Below, in pieces: positions 24,317-33,447 of a stretch of DNA of 64,000 nt. This DNA comes from Mycolicibacterium gilvum. GTDB lineage: Bacteria > Actinomycetota > Actinomycetes > Mycobacteriales > Mycobacteriaceae. Numbering within the stretch: position 1 is the stretch's first letter; each line of letters starts with the position of its first letter. Under the pieces are notes generated by a model. That model was not told where the DNA came from. It did no database searches and worked only from the letters and a program-made list of their open reading frames with translations. Both the position numbers and the translations under genes were made by a program. The stretch is taken from positions 186,001 to 250,000 of the forward strand of contig NZ_UGQM01000001.1 in assembly GCF_900454025.1 (NCBI RefSeq). Direction: 5' to 3'.

Positions 24317-27249
24317 CTGGTCTCCTCCAGCATGGCCACCGCGACCGACAGGCAGCGCTGCCTCACTGTTGCCCATTCCGCCTCTCCGTCGGCTCCGGCC
24401 GCCGCGATGTCAGGTCCGTCGGCGGGCGCGGGCTCGGCCAGCCGGCGCACCAACTGGGTGGCGACCCAGTGTCGGGTGCGGGCGCCCGCCTGCTGGTCGC
24501 GCGCCGACTGCCCAGAGTAGTACCGGTCCATGGACGCCAGCACTTCCGCCGCGGTGCTGGTGTCCATCGAGTCGACCAGCTCGCTGAACTCGGAGAAATC
24601 GCGGGTGCTGTTGCGCTCCAGGATCAGGTAGCTCTTCAGACGCAGGGTCTCGGCCCCGGTCGGGATCTGCAACCGGTCCCCGGTCGGCAGCAGCACGTTG
24701 GTGGTCTCCAGCGGGCTGATCCGTTCGATGGTCGGGTGGTCCTCGTTCTGCGCGCGCTCGGTCGCCAGCGCCTCCAGCGCCACGTCGAGCCGGCCCCGCC
24801 ACATCGTCACCGGATGCTTGGGCAGCTTCACCGCGACGGTCTTGCCGTGCGCCCGGTTGCTGACCGCGGCGGTGATGCGTTCGTCGCGGCCCACCCGGGT
24901 GCCGGTCATCTTGTTGCAGGGCAGGCAACCGCTGAACGCCAACGGATCGGCGACGGTGACGGCCTGCGGGACCAGGGTCTTCAGCTTCGCCGCGGACTTG
25001 ACGACGGTGCGCAGATCAGACCCCGACGGTGCCAGCGCGGAGATGTCGTCGGGGATGATGACCAGGTCGCCGATGTCGGCCTTGGGCAGCGGCTTCTCGA
25101 AGTCCACCGACGGCAGGAGCCGGTCCAGCCAGCGGGGCAGCCACCAGTTCCACTCGTCGAACATCGCCATCAGCGCGGGCACCAGCACCAGCCGCACGAT
25201 CGTCGCGTCCACCGCGATCGCGACTGCACACGCGACCCCGAGCTGGGCGACCAGCGGCATGCCGGCGAACGCGAAACCGATGAACACCGCGATCATGATC
25301 AGCGCCGCGCTGGTGATGGTGCGTGCGCTGGTGGACACCCCGTAGGCGACGGCGTCGCGGGTGTTGCCGGTCTGCAGGAAACGCTCCCGGATCCGGGTGA
25401 GCAGGAAGATCTCGTAGTCCATCGAGAGGCCGAACGTCAGCGCCAGCACCAGCGGCGGGATGGTGCTGTCCAGCGACGAGAGCTGATCGAAGCCCAGGCT
25501 CGACAGCCAGCCCCACTGGAACACCACCACCAGTGAGCCGTACGCGGCGGCCACCGACAGCACCGTCATCAGGACGCCCTTGAACGCCAGGAACACCGAC
25601 CGGATCGACACCAGCAGCATCACGAACGCGATCAGGGCGACGAACGCGAACACCAGCGGCTGGGTCGCCGAGACCTTGTCGTCGAAGTCCTTGATCAGCG
25701 CGGTCGGCCCGCCGACGTCGATGCTCGCGGCGTCCCCGGCGACCGGCGGCAGCTTCTCGCGCATCCAGTCGATGGTCTCGCGTGCACCCATGTCCTCGGG
25801 GTCGACCGACAGCACCGCCGACAGCAGCGCGATGCGGTAGTCGGTGCCGAACACCGGCGGCGTCACCGACACCACGTTCGGCGCCCCCGCCATCGTCTGG
25901 CGCAGTTCGGCCAGCAGTGGCTCCTTGGCCGACGCCGACGCGGCGTCGCCGTCGGGGAAGGTGATCAGCACGCGGATGGGTCCGAGCGCGCCCGGCCCCA
26001 GGGCCTCGGCGGCCGCGCTGACCCCGCCGCGGATCTCGTGGGTGGTGTCGAACTGCCGCTGCATGCTGTTGCCGAGCATCATCGAGAACGCCGGCGCGGC
26101 GAACGTGAGCAGCACCGCCGCCGCGGCCATCGCCGACAGCCACGGCCTGCGCATCACCCAGCCGGTCCAGCGGGTCCAGAACTTCGACTGGGTCGCCTCG
26201 ACGCCGCGGCCCCAGTGCAGGTACGACGACCGCTTGGCGGCCCTGCGGCCGAAGGTGGCCAGCACCGCCGGCGTCAGCGTCGTCGAGGTCAGCACCGCGA
26301 TCGCGACGGCCAGGATCGCGCCGGTGGCCATCGACTGCAGCACCGGGGTGTTGATGAGATAGATCCCGGTCACCGACGCGATGACGGTCAGGCCCGACAG
26401 CACCACCGCCAGACCGGAGGTGGCCATCGCGGCATCGGCGGCGTCCTCGGGCTCGCGCCCGGCGCGCAGCTCCTCCCGGAACCGCATCAGGATGAACAGT
26501 GAGTAGTCGATCGCGACCGCGATGCCGAACATCGACACCGTCGAGGTCACGAACACCGACATCGTCGTGTACATCGACAGGACGAAGACCACGCCCATCG
26601 TCACGACGACCGTGCAGACCCCGAGCAGCAGGGGCATCGCCGCGGCGGCCAGCGAGCCGAACACCGCCAGCAGGATCACCAGGACGATCGGGAAGTTCCA
26701 CTTCTCGGCTTGGGCGATGTCGTCCTTGGTGGCCTCGGTCGCCGCGGCCCCGAGCGCGCCCTGCCCGATGACGTAGAGGCGGACCTTGCCGTTCTCGGTC
26801 TCCCCGGCGTCCTCGCCGTCGACGCCGACCTTCTCGCGCAGCTGCTTGGCGATGTCGACCGCGCCGGTGTTCTCGAAGTCCATCGCCAGGGTGACGACAT
26901 ACGGTCGGTCGGGCTGCGGGGGCGGTTGCTGTGGCGACGGGACGACGGTGATGCTGGGGATCTCCGCGGCAAGGCTCTCCAGCTGGGCGACGGCGTTGTT
27001 CATGTCCTCGAACGAGGCGTCCGGCCTCGGCGCCGCGACGAGCGCCAGCGGGGAGGCGCCCTGATCGGGGAACTGCGCTTCGAGCTGGCGTTGCACGTAG
27101 AGAGACTGTGAGCCCTCGACCTCGAATCCGCCCCCGGTGAGGTTGCCCGCCTGGTTCATGGCCAGATAGACCGACGGCAGCAGGAGCAACAGCCACACCG
27201 CGAATACCGCCCAGCGGAATCTGCGCAGGTTGCTGCTCACGCGCATCAT
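24313..27249 (-). CDS. mmpL11: MmpL11 RND transporter
   Basis: This is a 978-residue RND lipid transporter, homologue of Rv0202c. MmpL11 exports mycolic-acid wax ester and long-chain triacylglycerol to the surface and has been linked to heme uptake. The Asp-Tyr relay pairs are in VAIDYSLFILMRFREEL and FGLSMDYEIFLLTRIRERF. A cytoplasmic C-terminal domain of about 230 residues follows TM12 and contains a CxxC (FSGCLPCNKM). The ATG at 27249 gives the MMR start seen in M. tuberculosis MmpL11. It is divergent from the hemophore-like gene, the arrangement preserved from M. tuberculosis. Confidence 0.95.
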   Translation of the reverse strand: MMRVSSNLRRFRWAVFAVWLLLLLPSVYLAMNQAGNLTGGGFEVEGSQSLYVQRQLEAQFPDQGASPLALVAAPRPDASFEDMNNAVAQLESLAAEIPSITVVPSPQQPPPQPDRPYVVTLAMDFENTGAVDIAKQLREKVGVDGEDAGETENGKVRLYVIGQGALGAAATEATKDDIAQAEKWNFPIVLVILLAVFGSLAAAAMPLLLGVCTVVVTMGVVFVLSMYTTMSVFVTSTVSMFGIAVAIDYSLFILMRFREELRAGREPEDAADAAMATSGLAVVLSGLTVIASVTGIYLINTPVLQSMATGAILAVAIAVLTSTTLTPAVLATFGRRAAKRSSYLHWGRGVEATQSKFWTRWTGWVMRRPWLSAMAAAAVLLTFAAPAFSMMLGNSMQRQFDTTHEIRGGVSAAAEALGPGALGPIRVLITFPDGDAASASAKEPLLAELRQTMAGAPNVVSVTPPVFGTDYRIALLSAVLSVDPEDMGARETIDWMREKLPPVAGDAASIDVGGPTALIKDFDDKVSATQPLVFAFVALIAFVMLLVSIRSVFLAFKGVLMTVLSVAAAYGSLVVVFQWGWLSSLGFDQLSSLDSTIPPLVLALTFGLSMDYEIFLLTRIRERFLQTGNTRDAVAYGVSTSARTITSAALIMIAVFIGFAFAGMPLVAQLGVACAVAIAVDATIVRLVLVPALMAMFDEWNWWLPRWLDRLLPSVDFEKPLPKADIGDLVIIPDDISALAPSGSDLRTVVKSAAKLKTLVPQAVTVADPLAFSGCLPCNKMTGTRVGRDERITAAVSNRAHGKTVAVKLPKHPVTMWRGRLDVALEALATERAQNEDHPTIERISPLETTNVLLPTGDRLQIPTGAETLRLKSYLILERNSTRDFSEFSELVDSMDTSTAAEVLASMDRYYSGQSARDQQAGARTRHWVATQLVRRLAEPAPADGPDIAAAGADGEAEWATVRQRCLSVAVAMLEETR

Positions 27250-27519
27250 GAACTGCTGGATCGGAGCTCCCCACTTTCTCCCCGGCTTTTCGTAGCGGAA
27301 GCGTACAGCAGGTACCTGTCCTCGGGCTGACCACGAGAGCCCTGCCAGAGATGCCTCATGCAGCCTTAATACCTGCACGTTCGCGCGCTGGGGTCGTCAC
27401 CCCGACGGGGTCGATGGCACTATGGCGACAGCGCCGCAACAGCGTCGGGGATCCTTTACCAATGATCGCAGTGAGTTTGCGCAGCGGCTGCAACGCGTGC
27501 AAACCGTTAGGAGTTCGCA
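27250..27519. promoter_or_regulatory. mmpL11 / hemophore divergent control region with palindromes
   Basis: This 270-bp spacer holds three inverted repeats: CAGGTACCTG (27309-27318, perfect), GGGGT/ACCCC (27390-27403) and ACCCC-GAC-GGGGT (27399-27411, sharing the middle arm). The last two are alternatives, as in a switchable hairpin or a paired operator. A TAGGAG ribosome-binding site (27507-27512) precedes the rightward ATG. I found no convincing IdeR box. Confidence 0.4.
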
Positions 27520-27930
27520 ATGAATTCAGCACTCGGTGTCGCGGCGCTCGCCGCGGCTCTGGTCGTGGGTCCCGTCCTACCGTCGGCGTCCGCGGCGCCC
27601 GACCCGTGCGCGGCCAGTGAGGTGGCCCGGACGGTCGCCGAGGTGGCCACCTACACCGGCAACTACCTGGAGGCCAACCCGAAGGCGAACAGGGCGCTGA
27701 CGTCCATCTCGCAGCAGGGCGGACCCGAGTCGATCGCCGCGCTCAAGACGTACTTCGATGCCAACCCGCAGGTCGCCTCCGATCTGCAGCGGTTGCAGGC
27801 GCCGCTGGCGACGCTGTCGGGCCGTTGCCGGCTACCCGTCACGCTGCCGCAGATCTTCGGGCTGATGCAGGCCGCCCAGCAGAACGCGGCACAGCCGGTG
27901 GCCCACGACGCCGCACCGCCGCCCCGGTGA
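27520..27930 (+). CDS. Hemophore-like secreted heme-binding protein (Rv0203 type)
   Basis: This 136-residue secreted protein matches Rv0203, which binds heme and passes it to MmpL3 and MmpL11. The signal peptide cleaves after ASA (residue 25). The mature helical core has YTGNYLEANPKANRALTSI and LKTYFDANPQVASDLQRLQA, with two cysteines (DPCAAS and GRCRLP) placed to form a disulphide. Tyr residues in the YLEANP region are candidates for heme ligation, although the His positions of Rv0203 are not obviously conserved here. The C-terminus is Gln/Ala/Pro-rich. Confidence 0.82.
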   Translation: MNSALGVAALAAALVVGPVLPSASAAPDPCAASEVARTVAEVATYTGNYLEANPKANRALTSISQQGGPESIAALKTYFDANPQVASDLQRLQAPLATLSGRCRLPVTLPQIFGLMQAAQQNAAQPVAHDAAPPPR

Positions 27931-28079
27931 CCCTCGACGGCGTTCGTCTGCTGACTTTCTCACTGTCGATTAACCGCTAGGCAAGAAAGTGTCCGGTTGT
28001 TCTGCTTAGCTTCCTAGGATGGTCGTGCCGGCGGCTGGAATGGGTCCCGGTCTCTCTAACCCCTCAAGAAGGAGCCTCC

Positions 28080-28481
28080 ATGTTGAACTCGGCCCCGATG
28101 GTGCGCCGCGCGGTTGCAGGTGTACTCGGCGCGGGTGCGGTGTCCGGCGCCGTGCTGTTCGGTGTGCTCGGCGCAGCGCCGGCCTCCGCCCAGCCCGCCC
28201 CGCAGAACCATCCGCCGAACTGCACCGCGGCCGACTTCGCCGGTGTCGCATCCGGTGTCTCGGCGGCCACGTCGGCCTACCTGTTCACCCACCCCGAGGT
28301 GAACACCTTCTTCAGCAACCTGCATGGTGCGCCGCGCGCCCAGATCGACGCCGAGGTCGCCGAGTACCTCGCCTTGCATCCGCAGGTGGAAGCCGAGCTC
28401 AAGGGTGTGCGCCAGCCGCTCGCCGACATCAAGCACCGCTGCGGGTTCACGCCGACGGACCCGGACGGACCTGACTTCTAA
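28080..28481 (+). CDS. Hemophore-related secreted protein, second copy
   Basis: This 133-residue protein belongs to the same hemophore-like family as the gene 150 bp upstream. It has a signal peptide (cleavage after ASA/QA near residue 38), then [35 protein letters not shown] and a C-terminal cysteine (KHRCGF). An AAGGAG ribosome-binding site precedes the ATG. The YLFTHP segment keeps the Tyr-x(3)-His arrangement common in heme-binding members of this family, unlike the first copy. A TAGGAT -10-like box lies at 28015-28020. Confidence 0.82.
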   Translation: MLNSAPMVRRAVAGVLGAGAVSGAVLFGVLGAAPASAQPAPQNHPPNCTAADFAGVASGVSAATSAYLFTHPEVNTFFSNLHGAPRAQIDAEVAEYLALHPQVEAELKGVRQPLADIKHRCGFTPTDPDGPDF

Positions 28482-28489
28482 TCGCACCG

Positions 28490-29236
28490 ATGCGAGACCG
28501 GGTGGACGCTCCTCCCGCTCGCGGGGGGGAGCCGTCTGCCCACGACGGCGCGGGCCGGACGGTTCTGATGGTGGACGACGACCCCGATGTCCGTACCTCG
28601 GTGGCCCGGGGTCTGCGGCATTCGGGGTTCGACGTGCGGGTCGCCGCGACGGGTAAGGAAGCGCTGCGGCTGCTGTCCAGTGAGTCGCACGACGCGCTGG
28701 TGCTCGACGTGCAGATGCCCGAACTCGACGGGGTCGCGGTCGTCACCGCGCTGCGCGCGCTCGGCAACGACATACCGATCTGCGTGCTGTCGGCCCGCGA
28801 CACGGTCAACGACCGGATCGCCGGCCTGGAGGCCGGCGCCGACGACTACCTGACCAAGCCGTTCGATCTGGGTGAACTGGTCGCGCGTCTGCATGCGCTG
28901 CTGCGGCGCGCGCACCACTCCGATCCGACGTCGGACACCATGACCGTCGGATCGCTGACGATCGACACGGCCCGCCGGCTGGTGTTCGTGGCCGGCGAAC
29001 GGGTCGAGCTGACCAAACGCGAATTCGATCTGCTCGCCGCGCTCGCCGAGAACGCGGGCGTGGTGCTGAGCCGGCAGCGGCTGCTCGAGCTCGTCTGGGG
29101 CTATGACTTCGACGTCGACACCAACGTGGCCGACGTCTTCGTGTCCTACCTGCGGCGCAAGCTGGAGCGCGACGGCCTTCCCCGGGTGATCCACACGGTG
29201 CGCGGCATCGGCTACGTGCTGCGAGAAGAGGCGTGA
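28490..29236 (+). CDS. PrrA-like OmpR-family response regulator
   Basis: This 248-residue regulator has a receiver domain ([19 protein letters not shown]; phospho-acceptor Asp73 in [11 protein letters not shown]; conserved Lys in [10 protein letters not shown]) and a C-terminal winged helix ([40 protein letters not shown]). It strongly resembles mycobacterial PrrA. It starts 8 bp after the hemophore gene, so the two may be cotranscribed. Target genes are unknown, but adjacent MmpL and hemophore genes are obvious candidates. Confidence 0.92.
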   Translation: MRDRVDAPPARGGEPSAHDGAGRTVLMVDDDPDVRTSVARGLRHSGFDVRVAATGKEALRLLSSESHDALVLDVQMPELDGVAVVTALRALGNDIPICVLSARDTVNDRIAGLEAGADDYLTKPFDLGELVARLHALLRRAHHSDPTSDTMTVGSLTIDTARRLVFVAGERVELTKREFDLLAALAENAGVVLSRQRLLELVWGYDFDVDTNVADVFVSYLRRKLERDGLPRVIHTVRGIGYVLREEA

Positions 29237-29270
29237 CGCACGGCCCGCACATCTCGACCGCGCGGGCTTC

Positions 29271-30626
29271 GTGAGGGTCGCCGTGCCCAGATTGCCGCGC
29301 TTCCTCAGCTCCGCCTCGCTGCGCACCCGCGTCGCCATCGCGTCGGCGGCCGCGGCGGCCGCCGTCGTCGCCGCGTTCACGATCCTGACCTCGCTGGTGC
29401 TGGCGAACAACGATGCGGCGCAACTGGATCGGCGCCTCGACGCGATCGTCGACGCCAGTGTGTTCCCCGACCAGTTGACCGACCCGCGCCGCGGGGTGCT
29501 GCAGACGGGCCGGTCGCGGTCGTCGGGCCAGGTGGTGTTCCAGCGCGGATTCCAGCTGCCGCCGCTGCCGCCGGGCACCGAGACCGTCATCGTCAACGGC
29601 GTCGAGTACCGGGTGCGGACCATCCCGGTCGACGAAGGCGGCGGGGTGCTGATGTCGATCGGCATCCGGGCCGACAGCATCCTGCTCAGCGCGGCCCGGG
29701 TGCCGTTCTACATCGGCGTCGGGGTGGTCACGGTGCTGCTCGCGGGAGTGCTCGGCTGGCTGCTCGCCGGCCCGGCGATCCGCCCGCTACGCAAGCTGAC
29801 CGAGCACACCAAGCAACTCGGCGACGGCGCCGAACAGATTCCGGCGGTGCGCGGGGTGCGCGAAGCCGAGGACCTGTCGGAGGCGATGAGCGCGATGCTC
29901 GACCGGCTCGCCGCCGCCCAGCGGGTCACCACGAACTCGCTGCAGGCCGCCCAGGATTTCGCCGCGAACGCCGCCCACGAGCTGCGCACACCGTTGACGG
30001 CGATGCGCGCGGACCTCGACACACTGCGCATCCACAATCTGCCCGACGAGGAACGCGACGAGGTCGTCGCCGACCTGGCCCGTGCCCAGCGCCGTGTCGA
30101 GGGCATCATCACCGCGCTCGGTCAGCTCGCGTCGGGCCAGCTCGCCCAGGTCGAGGACCGTGAGCCGATCGACGTCGCCGACCTGCTCGACCGCGTCGCG
30201 CGGGAGAACATGCGGGTCAGCCGCGACGTGCAGATCGACATCGACGCCGCCGACGACCTGGGCACCGTGCAGGGCTGGCCGACCGGTCTGCGGCTGGCCG
30301 TCGACAACCTGGTGCGCAACGCCGTGACCCACGGGCAGGCGGGCCAGATCGTGCTCAGCGCCCGCCGGGAGAACTCGGCGATGACGATCGTCGTCGACGA
30401 CAACGGCCGCGGCCTACCCGCAGACGAGCACCAGACCGTCCTCGGCCGGTTCTCCCGCGGGAGCACCGCGGCTCCCGGCGGTTCCGGGCTGGGGCTGGCG
30501 CTGGTGGCTCAGCAGGCCGCGCTGCACGGCGGGACCATCGAGCTCACCGACGGACCGCTCGGCGGACTGCGCGCGACCCTGACGATCTCGACAAGCCTTG
30601 TGCCATCGGCTGATTCAGAGTCCTGA
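29271..30626 (+). CDS. PrrB-like sensor histidine kinase
   Basis: This 451-residue kinase has two transmembrane helices (about 20-42 and 144-166) flanking a periplasmic sensor of about 100 residues, a HAMP segment, the HisKA box FAANAAHELRTPLTAMRADL and an ATPase domain (NLVRNAVTHGQAGQIVL, DDNGRGLP, GSGLGLALVAQQA). The extracytoplasmic domain is rich in Pro and Val and binds an unknown signal. It follows the response regulator by 34 bp. The GTG at 29271 is the likely start, with another in-frame GTG at 29280. Confidence 0.9.
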   Translation: MRVAVPRLPRFLSSASLRTRVAIASAAAAAAVVAAFTILTSLVLANNDAAQLDRRLDAIVDASVFPDQLTDPRRGVLQTGRSRSSGQVVFQRGFQLPPLPPGTETVIVNGVEYRVRTIPVDEGGGVLMSIGIRADSILLSAARVPFYIGVGVVTVLLAGVLGWLLAGPAIRPLRKLTEHTKQLGDGAEQIPAVRGVREAEDLSEAMSAMLDRLAAAQRVTTNSLQAAQDFAANAAHELRTPLTAMRADLDTLRIHNLPDEERDEVVADLARAQRRVEGIITALGQLASGQLAQVEDREPIDVADLLDRVARENMRVSRDVQIDIDAADDLGTVQGWPTGLRLAVDNLVRNAVTHGQAGQIVLSARRENSAMTIVVDDNGRGLPADEHQTVLGRFSRGSTAAPGGSGLGLALVAQQAALHGGTIELTDGPLGGLRATLTISTSLVPSADSES

Positions 30627-30631
30627 GCCGG

Positions 30632-31021
30632 TCATCGGGTGCGGGCCGAACGGCGCGACACGGCGAGGGCGACACCTCTCCACCCGAGCAGCAGCACCGC
30701 GGTCGTCAGCGATGCGACCACGATGAAGCTCGTCGCGGTGCCCTGCCCGGTGACCTTGCGCAGCAGCATCCCGACGACGACCGTCGCCACCCACACGATC
30801 ACCCCGGTCGGCAGCAACGCGACCGGCCGCTGCCACGCCCTGGCCAGCACCCAGCCCGCGGCGGTGCCCGTCAGGAACGGCCAGGCGGTCTCGGCGATCC
30901 CGGCCAGGCTCAGGCCCTCAGCGTGACTGCGGCGCCCGATCGTGCAGAACACCACGACGCACACCAGGTCGGCGGCGAGAGCCTTCAGCGCGGATCCGGG
31001 AGAGGAGGGTTCGGTGGTCAC
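30632..31021 (-). CDS. DUF3054 membrane protein
   Basis: This 129-residue protein has four predicted transmembrane helices and the DUF3054 pattern: DLVCVVVFCTIGRRSHAEGL, then AWPFLTGTAAGWVLAR and WVATVVVGMLLRKVTGQGTA. Function is unknown. The GTG start lies 9 bp after the stop of the flippase-like gene, so the two form an operon. It converges on the histidine kinase with a 5-bp gap. Confidence 0.85.
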   Translation of the reverse strand: MTTEPSSPGSALKALAADLVCVVVFCTIGRRSHAEGLSLAGIAETAWPFLTGTAAGWVLARAWQRPVALLPTGVIVWVATVVVGMLLRKVTGQGTATSFIVVASLTTAVLLLGWRGVALAVSRRSARTR

Positions 31022-31030
31022 GGGTGAAGG

Positions 31031-32134
31031 CTAATCGTCCGTGCGCGGCGCCGGCTCGGCGCCGTTGCCGGGTGGTGGGGCGTCGGGATCGATCTGCTGC
31101 TCGGTGCGGAACATGAAGAAGAACACCACCCAGCCGATCGCCGAGATGAAGATCCAGCTGATCAGTCGGTAGATCAGCATCGCCGAGATCGCCGCGGCCA
31201 GCGACATGCCGCTCGACACCAGGCCCGGCACCAGCACCGCCTCGACGACGAGCAACCCGCCCGGCATCAGCGGGATCGAACCGACGGCGCGCGCGGCCGC
31301 GTACGCGACGGTGACACCGGCGATCGACGGATGCCAGCCGGTGGCGTAGCACGCGAACAGCAGGCAGGCCACGTCGGCGACCCAGTTGAACAGCGACCAG
31401 CCGAACGCCGCGCCGAGGTCACGCCTGCCGAGCTGCACCGCCTCCAGCTGGGACAGGATCTCGCGCCACTTGGCCAGCCCCGTGTCGGCGTCCTTGCCGC
31501 GCACCGAGTTGAACCACGTCAGCACCCGCGCGCCGATCCCGTCGATCAGCTCGGGACGCGTCGCGACGGCCTGCGCGAGCAGGATCAGCGCGACGAAACC
31601 GCCGACCGAGAAGATCAGCGACAGCGGGTTCTTGCTCGCGCCCAGCAGGAACGCCCCGCCGAGCCCGAGCAGGGCCAGCCCGATCACCTGCAGCACCCCG
31701 GACATGACCAGCTGCCAGGACGCCACCAAAGGTGTTGCGCCCCAGAGCCTTTGCTGGCGGTACAGGAACGTCGCCGACAGCACCGGGCCGCCCGGCAGCG
31801 TGGTGGACAGCGCGTTGCCCGCATAGAACGCCGCCTCGGACCGCCACTGGTGCACGCGCACCCCGGCCGAGCGCAGCAGGGTGCGCTGAATCTGGGCGAA
31901 ACTGTGCATCGACGCCATCGCCGCGACCACCGCGGCGATCAGCCACACCCAGTTCGCCGAGAGCAGGCTCTTCCACGCCTTGGCCAGCTGGTCGCGCACC
32001 AGCGCGATCTCGACGGCCAGCACGATGACCGCGACCGCGATGACCACCCAGCGCAGCCACCAGTACTTGCCGCGGCCACGCGCGGCGCCGGCGGATCCGG
32101 GCAGGGTGTCGCTCGCGGGCACGTCGTGGGACAC
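31031..32134 (-). CDS. UPF0104 / lysylphosphatidylglycerol-synthase-like membrane protein
   Basis: This 367-residue integral membrane protein has about eight transmembrane helices and matches Rv0204c by position. The family signatures AGNALSTTLPGGPVLSATFL and IPLMPGGLLVVEAVLVPGL are those of the flippase-type domain of MprF relatives. A role in flipping or binding a lipid is the family-based inference. It is divergent from the AI-2E family gene, and a short 77-bp spacer holds both promoters. Confidence 0.85.
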   Translation of the reverse strand: MSHDVPASDTLPGSAGAARGRGKYWWLRWVVIAVAVIVLAVEIALVRDQLAKAWKSLLSANWVWLIAAVVAAMASMHSFAQIQRTLLRSAGVRVHQWRSEAAFYAGNALSTTLPGGPVLSATFLYRQQRLWGATPLVASWQLVMSGVLQVIGLALLGLGGAFLLGASKNPLSLIFSVGGFVALILLAQAVATRPELIDGIGARVLTWFNSVRGKDADTGLAKWREILSQLEAVQLGRRDLGAAFGWSLFNWVADVACLLFACYATGWHPSIAGVTVAYAAARAVGSIPLMPGGLLVVEAVLVPGLVSSGMSLAAAISAMLIYRLISWIFISAIGWVVFFFMFRTEQQIDPDAPPPGNGAEPAPRTDD

Positions 32135-32211
32135 GCCCCTCAGAGTAAGCCCGGAATCGGCGGGAATCGCAGATCCCGGGCACGGGCCTGCGGCGCCGTT
32201 ACGCTACCGGA

Positions 32212-33363
32212 ATGTCAGCCCGCCCGCCCTTCGATTCGATCGCCGACGACTCGGTGACCCCCCTGGTCCGCATGGCCGCGGCGTGGTCGTGGCGTCTGCT
32301 GGTGATCTTCGCCGCGATCGTCACCTTGCTGTGGCTGGTGCTGCGGCTGGAGATCCTGGTGGTGCCGGTCGCGCTGGCGACCATCATCGCGGCGCTGCTG
32401 CTGCCCGTCGTCGACTTCCTGGACCGCCGGGGCGCGCCCCGCGGCGGGGCGGTCGCGCTGGTGCTGCTCACCGGTTTCGCGTTGTTCGGGGGGCTGCTCG
32501 CGTTCGTCGTGACCCAGTTCGTCGAGGGCGCACCGGATCTGGTGGGTCAGGTGTCGACGAGCATCGAGGGGGTCGGCAAGTGGCTCACCGACGGTCCGCT
32601 GCAGGTCAGTGACCAGCAGATCAACCAGGCCCGCGACACGGCGATCGAGGCGCTGCAGAGCAACCAGGAGAAGCTGACCAGCGGTGCGCTGTCGACCGCG
32701 GGCACGCTGACCGAGATCGTCACCGGTGCGCTGCTGGTGTTCTTCACGCTGATCTTCCTGCTGCACGGCGGCCGCAACATCTTCAGCTTCGTCACCCGGA
32801 TCTTCCCGTCCCATGTGCGGGGCCGGGTGCACGACGCCGGACGGGCGGGTTTCCGGTCGCTGATCGGCTACGTGCGGGCGACGTTCCTGGTGGCCGCCGT
32901 CGACGCGATCGGCATCGGGGTGGGCCTGGCGATCATGGGCGTACCGCTGGCGCTGCCGCTGGCGTCGCTGGTGTTCATGGGCGCCTTCGTCCCGCTGGTC
33001 GGCGCGGTGGTGACCGGGTTCCTCGCGGTGATCGTCGCGTTGATCGCGAAGGGCTGGATCTACGCGCTGATCACGCTCGGCCTGATCATCGCGGTGCAGC
33101 AGCTCGAAGGCCACGTCCTGCAGCCGTTGGTGATGGGCCGCGCCGTGGCGATCCACCCGTTGGCCATCGTGCTGGCGATCGCGGGCGGCGCGGTCCTGGC
33201 CGGCATCGTCGGCGCGCTGCTGGCGGTGCCCGTGCTGGCGTTCCTCAACAGCGCGATCCGTGTGCTCACCGCTGATGACCCCGTCGCCGAGGAACAGGCG
33301 ATGGAAGAGCAGGACGAGGGCCTGGTCAACGCCGAACCCGACGACGTCGAGGCCCGCGAGTAG
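32212..33363 (+). CDS. AI-2E family transporter-like membrane protein
   Basis: This 383-residue protein matches Rv0205 by position and the AI-2E exporter/PerM family by sequence: about eight transmembrane helices, the [20 protein letters not shown] segment, and the C-terminal [20 protein letters not shown] motif typical of the family. Actual cargo is unknown, and in other bacteria members act in signalling-molecule export or Na+/H+ exchange. TACGCT (32200-32205) ends 6 bp before the ATG, suggesting a leaderless transcript. It converges on mmpL3. Confidence 0.87.
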   Translation: MSARPPFDSIADDSVTPLVRMAAAWSWRLLVIFAAIVTLLWLVLRLEILVVPVALATIIAALLLPVVDFLDRRGAPRGGAVALVLLTGFALFGGLLAFVVTQFVEGAPDLVGQVSTSIEGVGKWLTDGPLQVSDQQINQARDTAIEALQSNQEKLTSGALSTAGTLTEIVTGALLVFFTLIFLLHGGRNIFSFVTRIFPSHVRGRVHDAGRAGFRSLIGYVRATFLVAAVDAIGIGVGLAIMGVPLALPLASLVFMGAFVPLVGAVVTGFLAVIVALIAKGWIYALITLGLIIAVQQLEGHVLQPLVMGRAVAIHPLAIVLAIAGGAVLAGIVGALLAVPVLAFLNSAIRVLTADDPVAEEQAMEEQDEGLVNAEPDDVEARE

Positions 33364-33366
33364 CGC

Positions 33367-33443
33367 TGCCGCCTCGCGAAACCGCCATCACGGTAGAGAC
33401 GCGGCGTGCGCAGCAACCGTGGGGGCGGTTTCGCGAAACGGCA
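33367..33443. repeat. Long hairpin between AI-2E gene and mmpL3
   Basis: Two 20-nt arms (33367-33386 and 33424-33443) are complementary at 18 of 20 positions, with a perfect 12-bp inner part CGCGAAACCGCC / GGCGGTTTCGCG. The 37-nt loop itself holds CACGGT and ACCGTG, able to extend the stem. It sits between two convergent stops (33363 and 33448), a good position for a bidirectional terminator, though no U-tract follows. It may also belong to a dispersed GC-rich repeat family. Confidence 0.75.
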
Positions 33444-33447
33444 GGCT

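Noticed and set aside
24317..24376. Upstream ATG start for the Rv0201c homologue
   Set aside because: It would overlap the mmpL11 coding end by about 60 bp. The GTG at 24316, with a 4-bp overlap, is the normal pattern for this operon.
28005..28020. IdeR-like box upstream of the second hemophore gene
   Set aside because: The stretch CTTAGCTTCCTAGGAT has too few matches to the 19-bp IdeR palindrome to support iron control.
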